Source: Circinella umbellata
Lineage: Eukaryota > Mucoromycota > Mucoromycetes > Mucorales > Lichtheimiaceae
Direction of reading: 5' to 3'
Assembly (NCBI GenBank): GCA_025093555.1
Contig: JAIWNF010000003.1
Span: 496,001-560,000 of the forward strand
DNA length: 64,000 nt
Below are positions 1 through 12,879 of the stretch, in pieces. A model generated the notes under the pieces. That model saw only the letters and a list, made by a program, of their open reading frames with translations, ran no database searches and was not told where the DNA came from. The position numbers were made by a program, and so were the translations under genes. The stretch's first letter is position 1. Each line of letters opens with the position of its first letter.

Positions 1-831
1 AATAATGATGAATTGAAGCATTTTCTGGCCGAAGATCATCATTACGATAAGGTTTGTTATTAATTTCTACTTATATTTTTTCTTAGTAGGATCGGAAATA
101 TATCCTAAAGAGTATTTTTGTTTACTAACAATAATTAAATAAAACATAGTTTATCGTTCAATCTTTAGTTGGAAATGCATCATGGTCAAGTGTAACAAGA
201 GCAGGAAAATTTTATCATGTTGGAACGGTAAATAATAATTGAATACAAGTTTTCTACTATTATGAAAAAAGTTTGACTCTAACCATCAATTCTGCTTTTA
301 TTGATAGATTCCGAATAAGAAAAATTGCGATACGTTTGTGAGTGACTTGCGGATGATGGTTACAGGAAATGAACAAGGTTTCCGACCCATTTGTATTTAT
401 GGACGTAAGGCACGAAGACCATTGACAGCCAAGCTTGACCCACATGGTAAAACAAATAACTCTTTTCTTTTGTTTGTTTAATTTGAAAATGAAAGAAATG
501 ATTAGTTAAATAGATTATCTTAGACAACACGTGGGAAATGCTTGGGACAAACTTGTCGATCAAACTACCTGATGGTTCATGGACCACTGATTCCTCACGA
601 TTGATTCTCATGGATCGCCGAGATTTTAATCAATTGGGTATTGGAGTTGATGATCTTATTGATGCATATATTCAAACTGTACTGGCAGTGATTGCCATTG
701 ATAAAATGTCTGAACGATTAATGGCCAATGGACATTTTGACTATCAATTATTCCGAAGTTTGAACCCTGATGATGCATTACTCCGGGAAATTCAGCAAGC
801 GAATCCAGACGATTTTTTTGATAGCCAATAA
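1..831 (+). CDS. 3' part of an unrecognised multi-exon gene
   Basis: Four exons join in frame: 1-51, 150-227, 308-446 and 524-831 (stop TAA), with donors GTTTGT, GTAAAT and GTAAAA and normal AG acceptors. The fragment encodes about 190 residues and its 5' end lies outside the window. Visible motifs are FVSDLRMMV, then ICIYGRKARRPL, WEMLGTNLSIKLPDGSW, and a helical region with LIDAYIQTVLAVIAIDKM before an acidic tail ending DDFFDSQ. The DLR motif followed by an arginine-rich strand faintly recalls ATP-grasp-type ligases, but I could not confirm that and assign no function. Frame continuity across four exons makes it a real gene; only its identity is open. Confidence 0.75.
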
Positions 832-1982
832 TTGAATAGAATGACTACCACGTATCACTTTTTTTTTTTGCAATGCATAACCCTATATAACAACCAAATA
901 CTCCTTTCTTTATCTTCCTATTCGTTGGTTTTTTATTTCCTCTTTTGTACAAGCACAGTTTCTTCTACAGCATCATTACAGCCTATAGGACACTCACAAC
1001 AACGCTTTTTATTTTTATTTTTATCTTTCATTTTTGTTTCCTTTTACGATCGAACGAGCTTTGAAACATATCAGAGACAGTGTACTTTATATACTGCCGA
1101 CCCTTGGGGAAATGGATTAGATACTATCATTATTATATGGGAACATGGGTATAATTATATGGGTTGCAACTGCTAATATTATTTCTACTACGTTCGTCCG
1201 AATCGATCATAATACCACATCTTATACCCAACAACCAATTAATAACGATTATATATATATATATATATAAAAGGAAGTATAAACGACATTATATAGTCTT
1301 ATATAAAGAATAGAACCATATATATAGTAGTTCTCTAAAAATAATAATAAAAAAAGACTTTTGTAATAACTAGCTTCTGATTGATAATAAATGAAAAGTA
1401 ATGAATTGAGTTACTATCCTCAGTAGGTTGAATATATCAGTATATGGCTATGTTATCATATAAGTAGCTCTTTCCCAAAGGCAGTAGCTACTTATCAGCT
1501 AAGATAACGAGTGGCACCCCACATGACAAGCATAAAGTGTTAAGCCAATTCTCTGGTAAATTGCGTAACTTTGAAAGAAATGCTGCTGCTACTATTCAAT
1601 GTTGTACTACGAACTTCAATGAATAACTTGTACTCACAGGTTTTCTTCCCTGTTTTTCATTTATAATTATCAAACAACAATCATGATTATAATATATATC
1701 CGTATATAAGTAAAAAGAAAGAGACTGTTTTACATTTATAATATAAAAAAAGTTGTAGATTACAGAAAAAAAAAAGACATCTAAGAATGTATTTCTCGGT
1801 ATAATATGTATAGAGGAAGAAAGAAGAAAGGGAAAAGGATAAAAAGGGGTTCTTCTTTCTTGTTGTCAATCCACAAAATTGTAATATAAAAAGCAACCGT
1901 AATTATGTACATACAAACGAAAAAAGAAAAGTGAAAAAGAAGCGGGGAAAGTGTGTGACATTAGAGTGTTAAATAATATTAT
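832..1982. other. Intergenic, convergent 3' regions
   Basis: AT-rich sequence between two genes that end towards each other. It holds T-runs and an (AT)n tract near 1250-1270, consistent with 3' UTRs and polyadenylation regions. No convincing coding exon was seen; an open frame at 832-1176 starts directly after the upstream stop and has no protein-like composition. Confidence 0.6.
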
Positions 1983-3106
1983 TTAACAACATCCTCCTCC
2001 ACCTTGTGATTTTTCGCTGCGTGCATCTTCTGCAGCAGTTGGTGGTTTCAATCTAATTGTATTTTGTCCAGGACCGGCACCGGCTTCCGAATCTTGTGCA
2101 ACTGTTTTTGGTACAGTATCATACACGCGTTCAAATACTGTTTTAAATGCAACTTCGACATTACTGGCATTCAAAGCACTTGTTTCAAAAAATAACATTT
2201 CACTTTCGGAAGCATATGCTTTTGCCTGTTCGATACTAACTTGGCGACCTGTGTCTGCTAAATCTGATTTGTTACCCACAAGCATCAACGTGATGTTGTT
2301 ATCTGCATGCTCTCGTAGTTCTTTTAACCAATGGTCTACATTTTCAAATGAGGATTGTCTCGTAATATCTATATTTATTTATTTTTTATTGTCATCAGCT
2401 TTTTTTTTACTCCTCTTTGCTCTCTTTAATTAATAACAATAAATAATTCTCAATTTACCATAAACAAGTAACGCGCCGACCGCCCCCCGATAATATCTAA
2501 TGTTTGCAAAATCAAAAAGAAGTAGCTTAGTATATATTATTGAAGACACATGTAAGAATCGGCTTGCCCGGTAACAATAACGTTATCATCAAATAAGTAG
2601 ACTTACGCGCCAGTGATAGCTCGATATCGTTCTTGACCGCTTGTATCCCAAATTTGTGCTTTGATTTTATGTTCACTCTGGATAAAACAAAATCACATTA
2701 GATTTACCCCTTTTTTTTCCCTTTCTATTCTTCCATTCCATCAGTAAAAGACTGTATTTTTCTTACAATATCCATAGTCTTTGTAGCAAACTCGACACCT
2801 AAGAATAAGAAGAATAATAACACTCAGCCAACCTCTATTTATATATCATATATAACATTAACTATTATATAAACTTACCAATAGTACTTTTTGACTCCAG
2901 ACTAAATTCATCGTTCTAAAGTTATTGTTTTCGAAAAATAAGTATATTTATTAAAAACAAAGATTTTTCTTCAGTCCTAAAAAGCTTTGAAACATCATGA
3001 TATACTAAGCACTTACTGTAAAACGTGATAACAAACATGATTTACCGGTACCACTATCACCAATAATAACAATCTTAAAAAGATAATCGTAATCGTCGTC
3101 AGCCAT
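1983..3106 (-). CDS. Rab11/Ypt31/Ypt3-type small GTPase
   Basis: Six exons in transcript order: 3017-3106, 2879-2915, 2767-2798, 2607-2677, 2459-2496 and 1983-2368. They total 654 nt (217 aa), the normal size for a Rab. The start at 3106 gives [19 protein letters not shown], the P-loop is GDSGTGKS, then come [16 protein letters not shown] (effector loop), [13 protein letters not shown] (switch II), [14 protein letters not shown], the guanine-binding motifs NKSD and ETSAL, and a C-terminal GGGGCC with two cysteines for geranylgeranylation. The [14 protein letters not shown] and [14 protein letters not shown] motifs are those of the Rab11 branch, which acts in trans-Golgi/recycling-endosome to plasma-membrane traffic and supports hyphal tip growth. 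Odd point: switch II has Ser where Rab11 proteins usually have Ala (DTAGQE). Its upstream region is over 4 kb long. Confidence 0.95.
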
Positions 3107-6100
3107 TTTTATTTTGTGATTGTTGATTAAAAAAAAAAACGAAGAAAAAAGAGTAAAAAAAAAGAAGAGAGCCAAGAACCAAAAATATGCCGTTTTAGCC
3201 ACCTGAGATGTAGAAAGATGATATAAAAATAGACATTTGTGTAACGATTTTAAAGAGTTTAATCCGACCATGTCGGCATCATTTCCGACAACTAAAAGCC
3301 TAGCCACACAACCATCATGATCAGTACCTTTTTTTTTTATTACCGTCTTGACTTTTATGGAACAATGGTTGTTCTTGGGCCGATTTTGGTGATCTATTCA
3401 CCATTTTATATAAAACTAGCGACTAATAAGAAATGACATATGATCAGAAAACTTTCTCTCCCCATTCACCACTGCCAACATCTTATTATTAAACAAAAAA
3501 CGGGTTATCAAATGAATTTGGATAAAATCTCGGATTATCGTACTACTTTGCTTAGCAACCACAACTTTTTTTTTGAGATTTGTTCAGGAAAAGATAGGGG
3601 CCATATACTTTGATTTATTAAGGAATTTGCGGCATATACTGGGTATCATGAAAAAGAACAATAATAATGAGAATAAAATATGAGTTGGTGTTATTCTATC
3701 TGTTCGATGACTATAAAAAGAGCAAACAGATGTGAAACTTTGTAAGTTATATACGATACTCTCCCTTGTCAAAAATTTGATAAGTACTCAAGTATATGTA
3801 ACACCATGGTATATAATAGCTATTAAGCTTGCTGTAATAACAGTCTTAATACCATCATCTTTCTTTTATTGCGATCAATAGTGAGTAATTAAAATATTGA
3901 TATTATACTACACAATAATGACATTCTATCACTACGGAAGTCCATGAAACACCTTTTCTTCTTTTATAAGAGATAAAAGGCTACAAAAAGGTATCGAAGC
4001 ATAATATGAGTAGTCATAGTATTGAATGGAGTGATTTGTTATAATTGAATGATCTTTTTCTATATACTTCAAAGACGGTTTTGCTTACTTATTATTAAGT
4101 GCTAAGCTGTATATATTCACTATTGCTTTTCCTGTTGCTGTTATAATAATAAAAGCTTTCCAATACTAATACAAGAGTAAAACATAAATACTAAATGCGC
4201 ATAAATAGTAAAAAGTGTTGGTAAAGATTTACGTCGCTTATCAATAGTCATTTTGATTTCAACACCATTATTGCGTATAGACTTGAGAATATACCTCCTC
4301 GGATTAGACGATGTCCGATCAACCATTCATCTTGTTTCTGATCTACCTTTACATATATATGCGCCGCATTAAAATGGGACACTCTGGTACCAACAGTTTA
4401 GTTTGTTAAAGCCATTGTTATGCTGTGTAATCAGTTTTATATAAAGATTGAATAGCTTTTAGAACAGTAGTAGTTAAAGGTGGGAGGAGTGTCAACAGCA
4501 TTTAAAAGAAGCTGTAACACAAAACTTCCACGCATATTGTATATGTTATTATATTCCAGCCAACGCACAACCCCCATACCAGGCGCATTTTTTCTAAAAA
4601 AAAAATTAAAATAAAAGGAACGGTTATCGTTGGAATTGATATAATATTTAGGATGGTTTAGATTGACATTTGCAAAAATCGTATCGTTCATTTTAGAGCT
4701 TTTTAGCAATAGCATGATATTTTTCTGAACATTTGACACTAAAGCATTTATCTTGTTCTGTAGAAAATATTACTGTTGAGGTTAATTCAAGTAGCAGTCG
4801 TACAGAGATATTATATTCTTCACCCTATTGGGCTATCAATCTATAAAGTAAAAAAAAAGTATTTGCTAAACCAGGAGTTGAATAAATTATAAATATATTA
4901 AAGAGAATCTTTCTCAAGCTTATTATTGGTGAGATTCTTGGTTTTTAAAAATAATCATGGGGTCATGCATAAGAAAAACTTTGCAGCCCATTCCTTTAAT
5001 CACAATATCGGTTACATGGTAAAGATAACTCACTGCCTAAAATAAATGATGGTAATCGTTCGAAACAACATTGAGCAAGTAGCAAAAATACCATTTTATG
5101 ACATACTATTGTTATAAGCGATAATTTTTGACAGATAGATAATTATATTGATTAGTAGTAACTATCACCTCAAATGATAAAATCAAGACATCGGCGTCTC
5201 TGTAATATTCTTCTTGTACTAATATTTTTGCCACTGCGGGTAGTGTGTTATCGATAGTCTTCTTCATGTATTTAACAATTTAAAAATCCTTCTACTCGAG
5301 ATTGACTGTAAAGTAGGTGTTTCGATAGGGGTGAAGATTAGTTGTGAGGTTAATATCACATAACATATTAATTGTATATTTTTTTCAGAATATGGCGTGA
5401 AAACAACATGGAGCTAGAAAACTAAAAGATTAAAAGTTAGAACTAAATATTACTTTCAAGAATACCTTACTGAATATCGGAAAATAAATGCTCCTTTCGT
5501 GAATTCATAGTACCTTTTCAGTGCCATTCAAAGATTAGGCCTAATTTATGATGTCTACGTATACAGTTATGTTATATGCTACTTTTTGTGCTAACTGGTA
5601 GTAATATAATTAAAATTAGTAATAGCTGGCTAGTGCGTTCATATAACGGTATATACGCCAACATAAAGTATATGTAGTCGAAAGGGTTGCTTCTACTACT
5701 TCTGTATGTATGAGTGGCTGAATCAAAAAGTGTGTTGTATTTTGTCAATAATCAAATATCTCCCCAAATTTATGCTTTTCGTAGAAGAAAGAGTATTATA
5801 AGTATATGTGTACAAGACACGCATACATAAACTAAAAGGAGATGAAAGAGATTGGGTAGTACAATAATAAGAGTTGTGTCAGTTTGAAGTTAATCGTGCT
5901 CCAAAAGAATAGCTAAGCCGGTCAATAAAATGATATTATATTATTACTCTTTGTAACACCCCTTCTCTACAACGATACATTTAAAAAGAATAAAGAAAGT
6001 ATATATTATTATAATAATTCTTATTTTTAAATACGAAAACATATATAATGTAATCCCTGAATTTTGAAAACCTATTCTAGAAAGGAAAGAGAGTAAGCTG

Positions 6101-7366
6101 TTATAAAATTTCATTTTTGAGGAGTTGAAAAGATTCTGTTCGATAACTCTATTTTTTTTTGTTTTGCCCTCTCACTCTCTCACTCTCTGTCTCTCTGCCT
6201 CCTCCAATATTTAATGCCTCCCTTTCAACTGTATCATATATAAAATCAAATTGATATTATTTTATACAGTCGCTTTTTTTTTGACAAATCAAAACGAGAA
6301 CTGCTTACTTAGTAACATGTGTTTACAATAATTAAGAAAAACATAATAACGGCTAATGATTTTGGATTTCTCTCCGTTATTCGTACAACAAAGACTTTTC
6401 CGGCTCTAATGATATAAAGAACTCATTATGAAAAAAAAGAAAAAATTATACTCAATGCTTTGAATAATAATAATAATAATAAGTTGCATGATCCCTTAAC
6501 TTTCTTAATATTTAAACTCGAACTTACAAAAATAAAGTAAAAACATGTAAGCCTTATAAGATAATCACGCCGTATAATGTATATGTAATATGGAGTAAAT
6601 ACGTAGAAGATACCCATTATTTCCCACAGCAACTTCGAGAAGAAATTATTACTATGACAACAGGCTAGCAACTAATGGTGTTTTGTTGTTTTGTTGTTTT
6701 GTGAATCTCATATAGAAACCCAAAACCCTAAGTGGGTTTTTTCCACGTGATCGAATTTTTCTTTTCATGTTGGGTTGGTTCCTTGAATAAAAAAAAGTTA
6801 CTTTTCCATAAACCTTGACACCATTGAACACTGTTAAACACGGCAATTATCAACTTTTAGAAAAAAAAAAGTTTTTCCTCTTTTCTTCCCCTTCTTTCAT
6901 TTGTGCATTTCTCGAATTCACAAAAAAAAACCTTTGCATAATTTTCTTTTCTTGTCTTTCATTTTCAAGCTCTTTCTCTTTTTTTTTTTAGAGTCAAAAA
7001 AAAAAAGTTTCTGGGTCAAAAAAAAAAAAAAGTTGAGGGAATAAAAAAAAGTGTTTCTCTTTTTTTATTCTTTAAACGAGAGAGTGAGAGGAAAAGAAAC
7101 AAAAGAAACAAAAGAAACCTGCAGTAACTTTTTTGGGTCCTTCATTGTGTTTTCTTTTCTGTTGTTGTTGTTGTGTTGTTCTTCTTTTTCTTACCAAACA
7201 AAGCTTTTCAACTTTTTCCATAGTTTGTAATATTCCTCATATTTTATTATTTCAACTTCTCCTCCGAATCTCCCTTTCTCCTTCATTTTTTTATTATTTT
7301 GTGTGATTGCGTCCATTGACGTCCTACTACTATTTCTTTCACTCCTCCTTCCATTCAACACTCGTC
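3107..7366. other. Long intergenic region between divergent Rab11 and Psr1-like genes
   Basis: About 4.3 kb, strongly AT-rich with many homopolymers. The first few hundred bases form the Rab11 promoter/5' UTR side. The last 500 bases (about 6850-7366) are dense in pyrimidine and A/T runs typical of a fungal core promoter and 5' UTR for the downstream phosphatase gene. I found no tRNA, repeat array or multi-exon coding signal between them. Confidence 0.6.
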
Positions 7367-9160
7367 ATGTCACAAACGCAAACTGTTAAACCATCAGACG
7401 AACCGAAAACGTCAGCTCAATCTACAACCACAGCTTCAACCCATCTTACACAAGTTGCTCCTCAAGATTCTGCAAAGACAGCAGCTCCTAAAAATAAAGG
7501 TACAATAATATAATAGCTTAATGGCAATTAAATGAAGAGGAAAAAAAAAAGTTTACGTCGAGCTCTCCATTAGATGATTTCGACTGAACTCGCACTCTTT
7601 TTGTTTACTTATTTGGATTGTTTCTTTTCTATAATAAATATGTTAATTTATATATTGGGTACCTTTTTTTTTTGTTTCCCAGCGAAACATGTCGATCCAC
7701 ACAATGTGAAATCACCCCTTCCTGGTAGCGGTGCCCCACCAAACGGTAACAGTCGACCTCCATCGAAAAGTGGTTCATTAAAAGGGTTGAAAGGTCATGG
7801 ATTTTTATCGTTACTATTATGTTGTACATTTGGTGCTGGTTCTTTCCTCGACAACAGCGATAAATCGGCTGTATTTTCTCGACATCGTAAAAAGAACAAT
7901 ACAACTACCAATAATCGACATAGCCGCGCTAGTACTACAACTGCAAGTACATCCGGTGAAAAGCCATCATCTACCCCTGCCAAATCACCAACTTTACCAA
8001 AAATCCTTACGAGTCCCACCGAACTTGCTCATTTTGATAATTCCAGAAATTCTACAGATCAACAACAACAACAACAGGATAGTCCAGATACACAGTTTAC
8101 ATCAGCCACTCCACGATCAATACCTCCCCAATCTCCCGAGGTAATTATAATATATAGTTTTTTTTTCAAAAAAAAAAAAAAGAACTAGAAGATAACTCTA
8201 TATGTGTATGTGTGTGTGCGTGTCAAATGGTTGCTTAAGACAATGATAATTATGACAAAATAGGGCCAGATCATGTGGCTGTTACCACCCTTAGCTTCCG
8301 AACACACAGGGCGTAAATGCTTGGTATTGGATCTAGATGAGACATTAGTTCACAGTTCGTTTAAAGTATGTGTCAATAAGTTCGGAATAGCAAGCTGAAT
8401 GGATAAGTTGGAACTTAAATATCTCATATTTGTTTGTTTGTTTGTTTGTTTTCCATACATAGATTATACCAAATCCAGATTTTATCGTACCTGTGGAAAT
8501 CGATAATCAATACCATAATGTCTATGTCTTAAAGAGACCTGGCGTGGATGAGTTTATGCGAAAAATGGGTGAGATTTATGAAATTGTTGTATTTACTGCA
8601 AGCTTGTCAAAGGTAAAAAAAAAAAATCTTTTTATGATTTCTTCTATGATTACCTCAACCAAGAAAAGGAGGGATTCTTCACTCTTTCCTCCTCCCCTCT
8701 GCTGTCTCGGTATTTATAAGAATAATAATAACAATTTCTTTTTTACCTCAGTACGCCGACCCTGTTTTGGACATGTTGGATATACATAAAGTTGTTACAC
8801 ATCGACTTTTTCGTGAATCATGTTTTAATTATAAAGGAACTTATGTTAAGGTAAAAAAAAAAAAAAAAAGTAAAAGGATTATAAAATGAAATTATAGGTC
8901 TAACAGATATTATATATTCAATAATACACATATAGGATTTATCACAGCTTGGTCGTGATCTTACACAAACTCTTATTCTCGATAATTCACCTGCCAGTTA
9001 TATTTTTCATACAGCAAATGCAGTCCCAGTTTCAACCTGGTTTAGTGATCCACATGATACCGAATTAACAGATCTGGTTGCATTTTTGGAAGACTTGACC
9101 GTGGTTGACGATGTAACACTTATACTCGACAGTACTATTGACCCTGGATTACCTACGTGA
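7367..9160 (+). CDS. Psr1/SCP-like FCP1-type protein phosphatase
   Basis: Six exons: 7367-7499, 7683-8140, 8264-8365, 8463-8612, 8752-8850 and 8936-9160 (1167 nt, 388 aa). The N-terminal half is low-complexity and rich in Ser, Thr, Pro and Gln. It contains a short hydrophobic LLLCCTFG near residues 88-95, reminiscent of the dicysteine (palmitoylation) site of yeast Psr1/2, although here it is internal rather than at the very N-terminus. The catalytic NIF/FCP1 domain fills the C-terminal half: the aspartyl-phosphatase signature [12 protein letters not shown] near residue 219 supplies the DxDxT nucleophile, followed by [37 protein letters not shown] and [13 protein letters not shown]. Relatives dephosphorylate Ser/Thr at the plasma membrane; Psr1 acts in salt and general stress responses. 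Membrane location is inferred from the cysteine pair. The start at 7367 is the first ATG giving this frame after a pyrimidine-rich leader. Confidence 0.95.
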
Positions 9161-10100
9161 TAATTTCTCTCTAATACTACACTTTCTCTCCTTCTTCCTT
9201 ACATCCGACACATACTTTAGATATATATATATATATATATATATACCTTTTAGTTACTGATCACTACTCTTCTCTACTTTACTCTTTCCCCAACCTTTCC
9301 TTATCTTTCAACCGTTCGTTTTAATTGTTTTCTCTACTTTTCTTTAACATTATTATTCTTATAGTTTTTTTTTCACCCTACTGACAACACAATCTTTTTT
9401 TTTTCACCTACCCTATTATTCTTTCGTTCTTTATTTGCATATTTCTTATTTTTTTTTTATTTACCAACAATAACCCTTTAACAACAAGCAACCGTACTCT
9501 TCTTTTGCCTTCCTTCTTCACCTATTAACCCTAACCCTTAATATTTTGTAAAAAGGCGCTGGGATTTTACACACAAACATATTCACATACGATTTATTAT
9601 TCGCCACATCTTACTATTTTTTTTTTTTACTTTTATCGTAGTTATATTCCGTCATTTGTTTACTATCTACTTCGTCCGTAATCTCTTTTTTCTCTATCTC
9701 TTCAACCTTTTTTCTTTCTTTTTCCTTCTTCTTTTTTTTTTCTTTTATTCTTTTTTCACATATAACCTTTTTCAAACTTTTCGTTTCTTTTTTACTGTAC
9801 TACATTTGGTCACATCTACTTAGTGTTGTTTCCTTTTTCTTAATTGACAACTTATGTTTGAACTTGTTCTACAGAGTATACTTATTTCATTTTCTTATTT
9901 AATGGTTCTTTTGTTCAAAAAAGAGAAACGGGAAAAGGGGGAGCGTTTTCTTTTGCTTTTTTCGAAAATCCACTAGTTACATAAAAACGTATTATCTCCA
10001 TTGAGTATTACATAATAATGATTTCGTTTATAAACACAACGGCAATTTGATCCCTGTTCCACTCTCCTGAGTTAACAGGAAAAAAGTTTTATCACCTGTC

Positions 10101-10132
10101 AAAAAAAAAAAAAAAAAAAAAGAAAAAAAAAA
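10101..10132. repeat. Homopolymeric A tract
   Basis: Twenty-one consecutive A residues, one G, then ten more A. It is a simple repeat in the spacer upstream of the flavocytochrome b2 gene. Tracts of this type can exclude nucleosomes, but that role is only inference here. Confidence 0.9.
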
Positions 10133-10691
10133 CGAAAGACATCTGTAACGGTCTGTTTGTATAAGGATCAAGAATAAGTCCCATTACTATGGCAACGTGT
10201 TGTGTTTATGTTCTTTATTCGAGAAGCCTTGAAGAGTCGTTCGCACTTATTTCTACTTTGTGGAAACATATGAAAAAGATATAGTATATGTCAGCTTTCG
10301 TCAGTGGATCGTGAATTGATCGAACCAAAAAGAACGAGAGAAAGATTGGTACTACCCTGGAAAGTTTGGAAAATATACTTTAATTAGGATAGTGAATCCG
10401 ACATTTTTTAAAAGGAGACAAAAAATAAGAATAATTCCCCGGATTATTTATTGTGTTTTTTTTGTGTGGAGTAATGAGTGTGTGAGATTGAATAGAAGTA
10501 AAAAGGAAGTGGTTGACTGATACTAGTGAACAAGATACGGATTGACGATTTTCCGTTGCGACGGAATGAAGTGTGAGAATTTTTTGTTCTGTGCAGATTG
10601 TGGATTAGCTTTTCTAAAATCTCCGCTTCAACAGACCCCTTAAGTTATCATGTTTGTAATAGATTTATAAAATTTATTGTGGGGAAACATG

Positions 10692-10698
10692 TATAAAT
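10692..10698 (+). promoter_or_regulatory. Candidate TATA box of the flavocytochrome b2 gene
   Basis: TATAAAT lies about 150 nt upstream of the start codon and is followed by T- and C-rich tracts (10718-10812) of the type common at fungal transcription starts. A second TATAAAA at 10826 lies too close to the ATG to be the main element. Confidence 0.4.
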
Positions 10699-10846
10699 AT
10701 GGAATTTCTCTCGTCCCTTTTTTTATAATTCTTCCCTTTTTTTTTTCTTTTACACAAATTAAAAAAAAAAATCTTCACTTTCTCTTCTCAAACCTCAACC
10801 CCCCCAACTCTTTTTTTTTAAACGTTATAAAACACTATTCTACATT

Positions 10847-12879
10847 ATGAAGACTATTTCTCTTGAAGAAGTTGCAAAGCATACATCCAAGAAGGATGTC
10901 TGGGTTATTATCCACGGCAAAGTATACGATTTAACTGCTTTCTTGCCAGGTAATATATATAAAGTGTTTTATAGCTCAAGCATATAATTGAAAAAAAAGA
11001 GAGGCTAATATACTTTATCGCCACTTCCTTTCTGCAGAACATCCTGGAGGCCAGAAAATCATTATGAAATATGCCGGACGAGATGCAACAAAGGCTTTTG
11101 ACCCTAGTAATATCTTATTTTTTTTAATACTGTATTTGAAAAGAAAATGTGAAGATTTATAATGGAGTACTGATACAATGAATATTATCTATATAGTTCA
11201 TCCTCCAGATATCATCGATCGTTTCTTATCTCCTGAAGTTTGCTTGGGTGAAGTTGATGCTGCTTCCTTGGCCAGCGCTCCCAAGGTCGAAACCGAACAA
11301 GAAAAGCAATTACGTATTGCTCATGAAAACAAGCCTCGTTTAGATGAAATGTATAACGCTTTTGACTTTGAATGTAGGTCTCATTTTTTTTTATATATTT
11401 GCGCAAAAAAAAAATATAGAGATTAGGGAATGGATCTGGGTTTTCGGCTGTTTTAAAAAATAATCACCGCATGATTTGACAAAGAGAAAAAACTGATCAT
11501 TATTATTATCTATTAGCTGTGGCAAAGAACGTTCTTCCCCCAGATGCTTGGGCCTATTATTCATCTGGATCTGATGATGAAGTTACCATGCGTGAGAATC
11601 ATAACGCTTTCCATCGTATCTGGCTTCGCCCCCGTGTCATGGTTGATGTTGCCAAGATTGATATGAACACCAGTATGTTGGGAACCAAGACCGCTATTCC
11701 TCTTTATATCACTGCTACTGCTTTGGGTAAATTGGGTCACCCTGATGGTGAAAAAGTCTTGACCCGCGCTGCCGCCAAACGTGATGTTATTCAAATGATT
11801 CCTACTTTGGCTTCTTGTTCTTTCGATGAAATTGTTGCTACTCGTGCTGATAACCAAACACAATGGTTGCAACTTTATGTCAACTCGGACCGTACAGTTA
11901 CACAAAAATTCGTTGAGCACGCTGAAAAGAGCGGAATCAAGGGATTGTTCATTACAGCCGATGCCCCTCAACTCGGTAAGCTTTTAATTTTTATTTTACA
12001 TAACCTTTTTTGGGGTTGTTTTCAATAATTATGAACTAAAAAATTTCCGTCCTGTAAATATGTGTGGGAATTATATAGGTCGCCGGGAAAAGGATATGCG
12101 TCAAAAATATTCTCAAGAGGCACCTGATGAAATGGATAATGATGATTCTTTCCAACGCGATGAAGGTGCTGCTAGAGCTATTAGTGCTTTTATTGATCCT
12201 TCATTGAACTGGAAGGATGTTGCTTGGTTCAAATCTATCACCAAAATGCCAATTATTATTAAGGGTATTCAAACGGCTGAAGATGCTGTTTTGGCTTGGA
12301 AATATGGATGTGCTGGTGTTGTTTTGTCTAATCATGGTGGTCGCCAATTGGATTTCGCACCTTCAGCTGTTGAAATCTTGCCAGAAGTCATTGATGCCTT
12401 GAAGCGTGAAGGCTGTGATCCTAAGAAGGACTTTGATGTATACATTGATGGTGGTATTCGACGTGGTAGTGATATTTTCAAGGCTGTTGCTCTTGGAGCA
12501 AAGGGTGTTGGTATTGGTAGACCATTTTTGTTTGCTATGTCAGGCTATGGTGATAAGGGTGTTGAGCGTCTTATTCAATTATACCAGGTAAATTATTGGG
12601 AGAGTCTATATAACGACTTTTATGAGATTCATGAATTGACTATGTAACTTCGTTATATTGATTATTTTTTCTGGTTTTTTTTTTTTTTTTTTGGTGTATT
12701 CATAGGATGAACTCGAAATGTGCATGAGATTGATGGGCGCAAAAACCATTGAAGATATTACTCCTGATATGGTTGACATTCGTAACTTGAAAGATCATTT
12801 TGTTGCTAATCCAACTGATTACTTGGCCAAACATGCATATGAGAAGATGCATCCTAGAGGCAATCTTTCCAAATTGTAA
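10847..12879 (+). CDS. CYB2: Flavocytochrome b2, L-lactate dehydrogenase (cytochrome)
   Basis: Six exons: 10847-10949, 11038-11106, 11197-11373, 11517-11975, 12079-12587 and 12706-12879 (1491 nt, 496 aa). Residues 1 to about 80 form a cytochrome b5 domain with both haem-ligand histidines (EHPGGQ and the later IHPPDI). The rest is an FMN-dependent alpha-hydroxyacid dehydrogenase barrel: IPLYITATALGKLGHP, QLYVN (catalytic Tyr), ITADAPQLGRREKDMR, IIIKGIQ (flavin Lys), LSNHGGRQLD (catalytic His and Arg), DGGIRRGSDIFKAVALGA and GIGRPFLFA. The family oxidises L-lactate to pyruvate and passes electrons to cytochrome c in the mitochondrial intermembrane space. Odd point: the b5 domain begins at residue 1, so the cleavable bipartite presequence of yeast CYB2 is absent and a cytosolic product is possible. 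Related 2-hydroxyacid dehydrogenases cannot be excluded as the true substrate class. Confidence 0.95.

Larger units (their letters stand above)
9161..10846. other. Intergenic region, Psr1-like 3' side and flavocytochrome b2 promoter
   Basis: Positions 9161-9900 are very T/C-rich with an (AT)n run near 9222-9246, which may be a long 3' UTR or a polypyrimidine spacer. Positions 10101-10132 are an almost pure A tract. The right part carries the promoter of the b2 gene, with TATAAAT at 10692-10698 and T-rich tracts just before the start. No gene was seen. Confidence 0.6.

Noticed and set aside
832..1176. Open frame of 114 codons after the first gene
   Set aside because: Starts directly after a stop codon in a T-rich 3' UTR, hydrophobic by composition, with no motif or splice support.
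9525..9540. TTAACCCTAACCCTTA, telomere-like CCCTAA repeats
   Set aside because: Only two units inside a C/T-rich spacer between ordinary genes; too short to be a telomere or meaningful interstitial tract.
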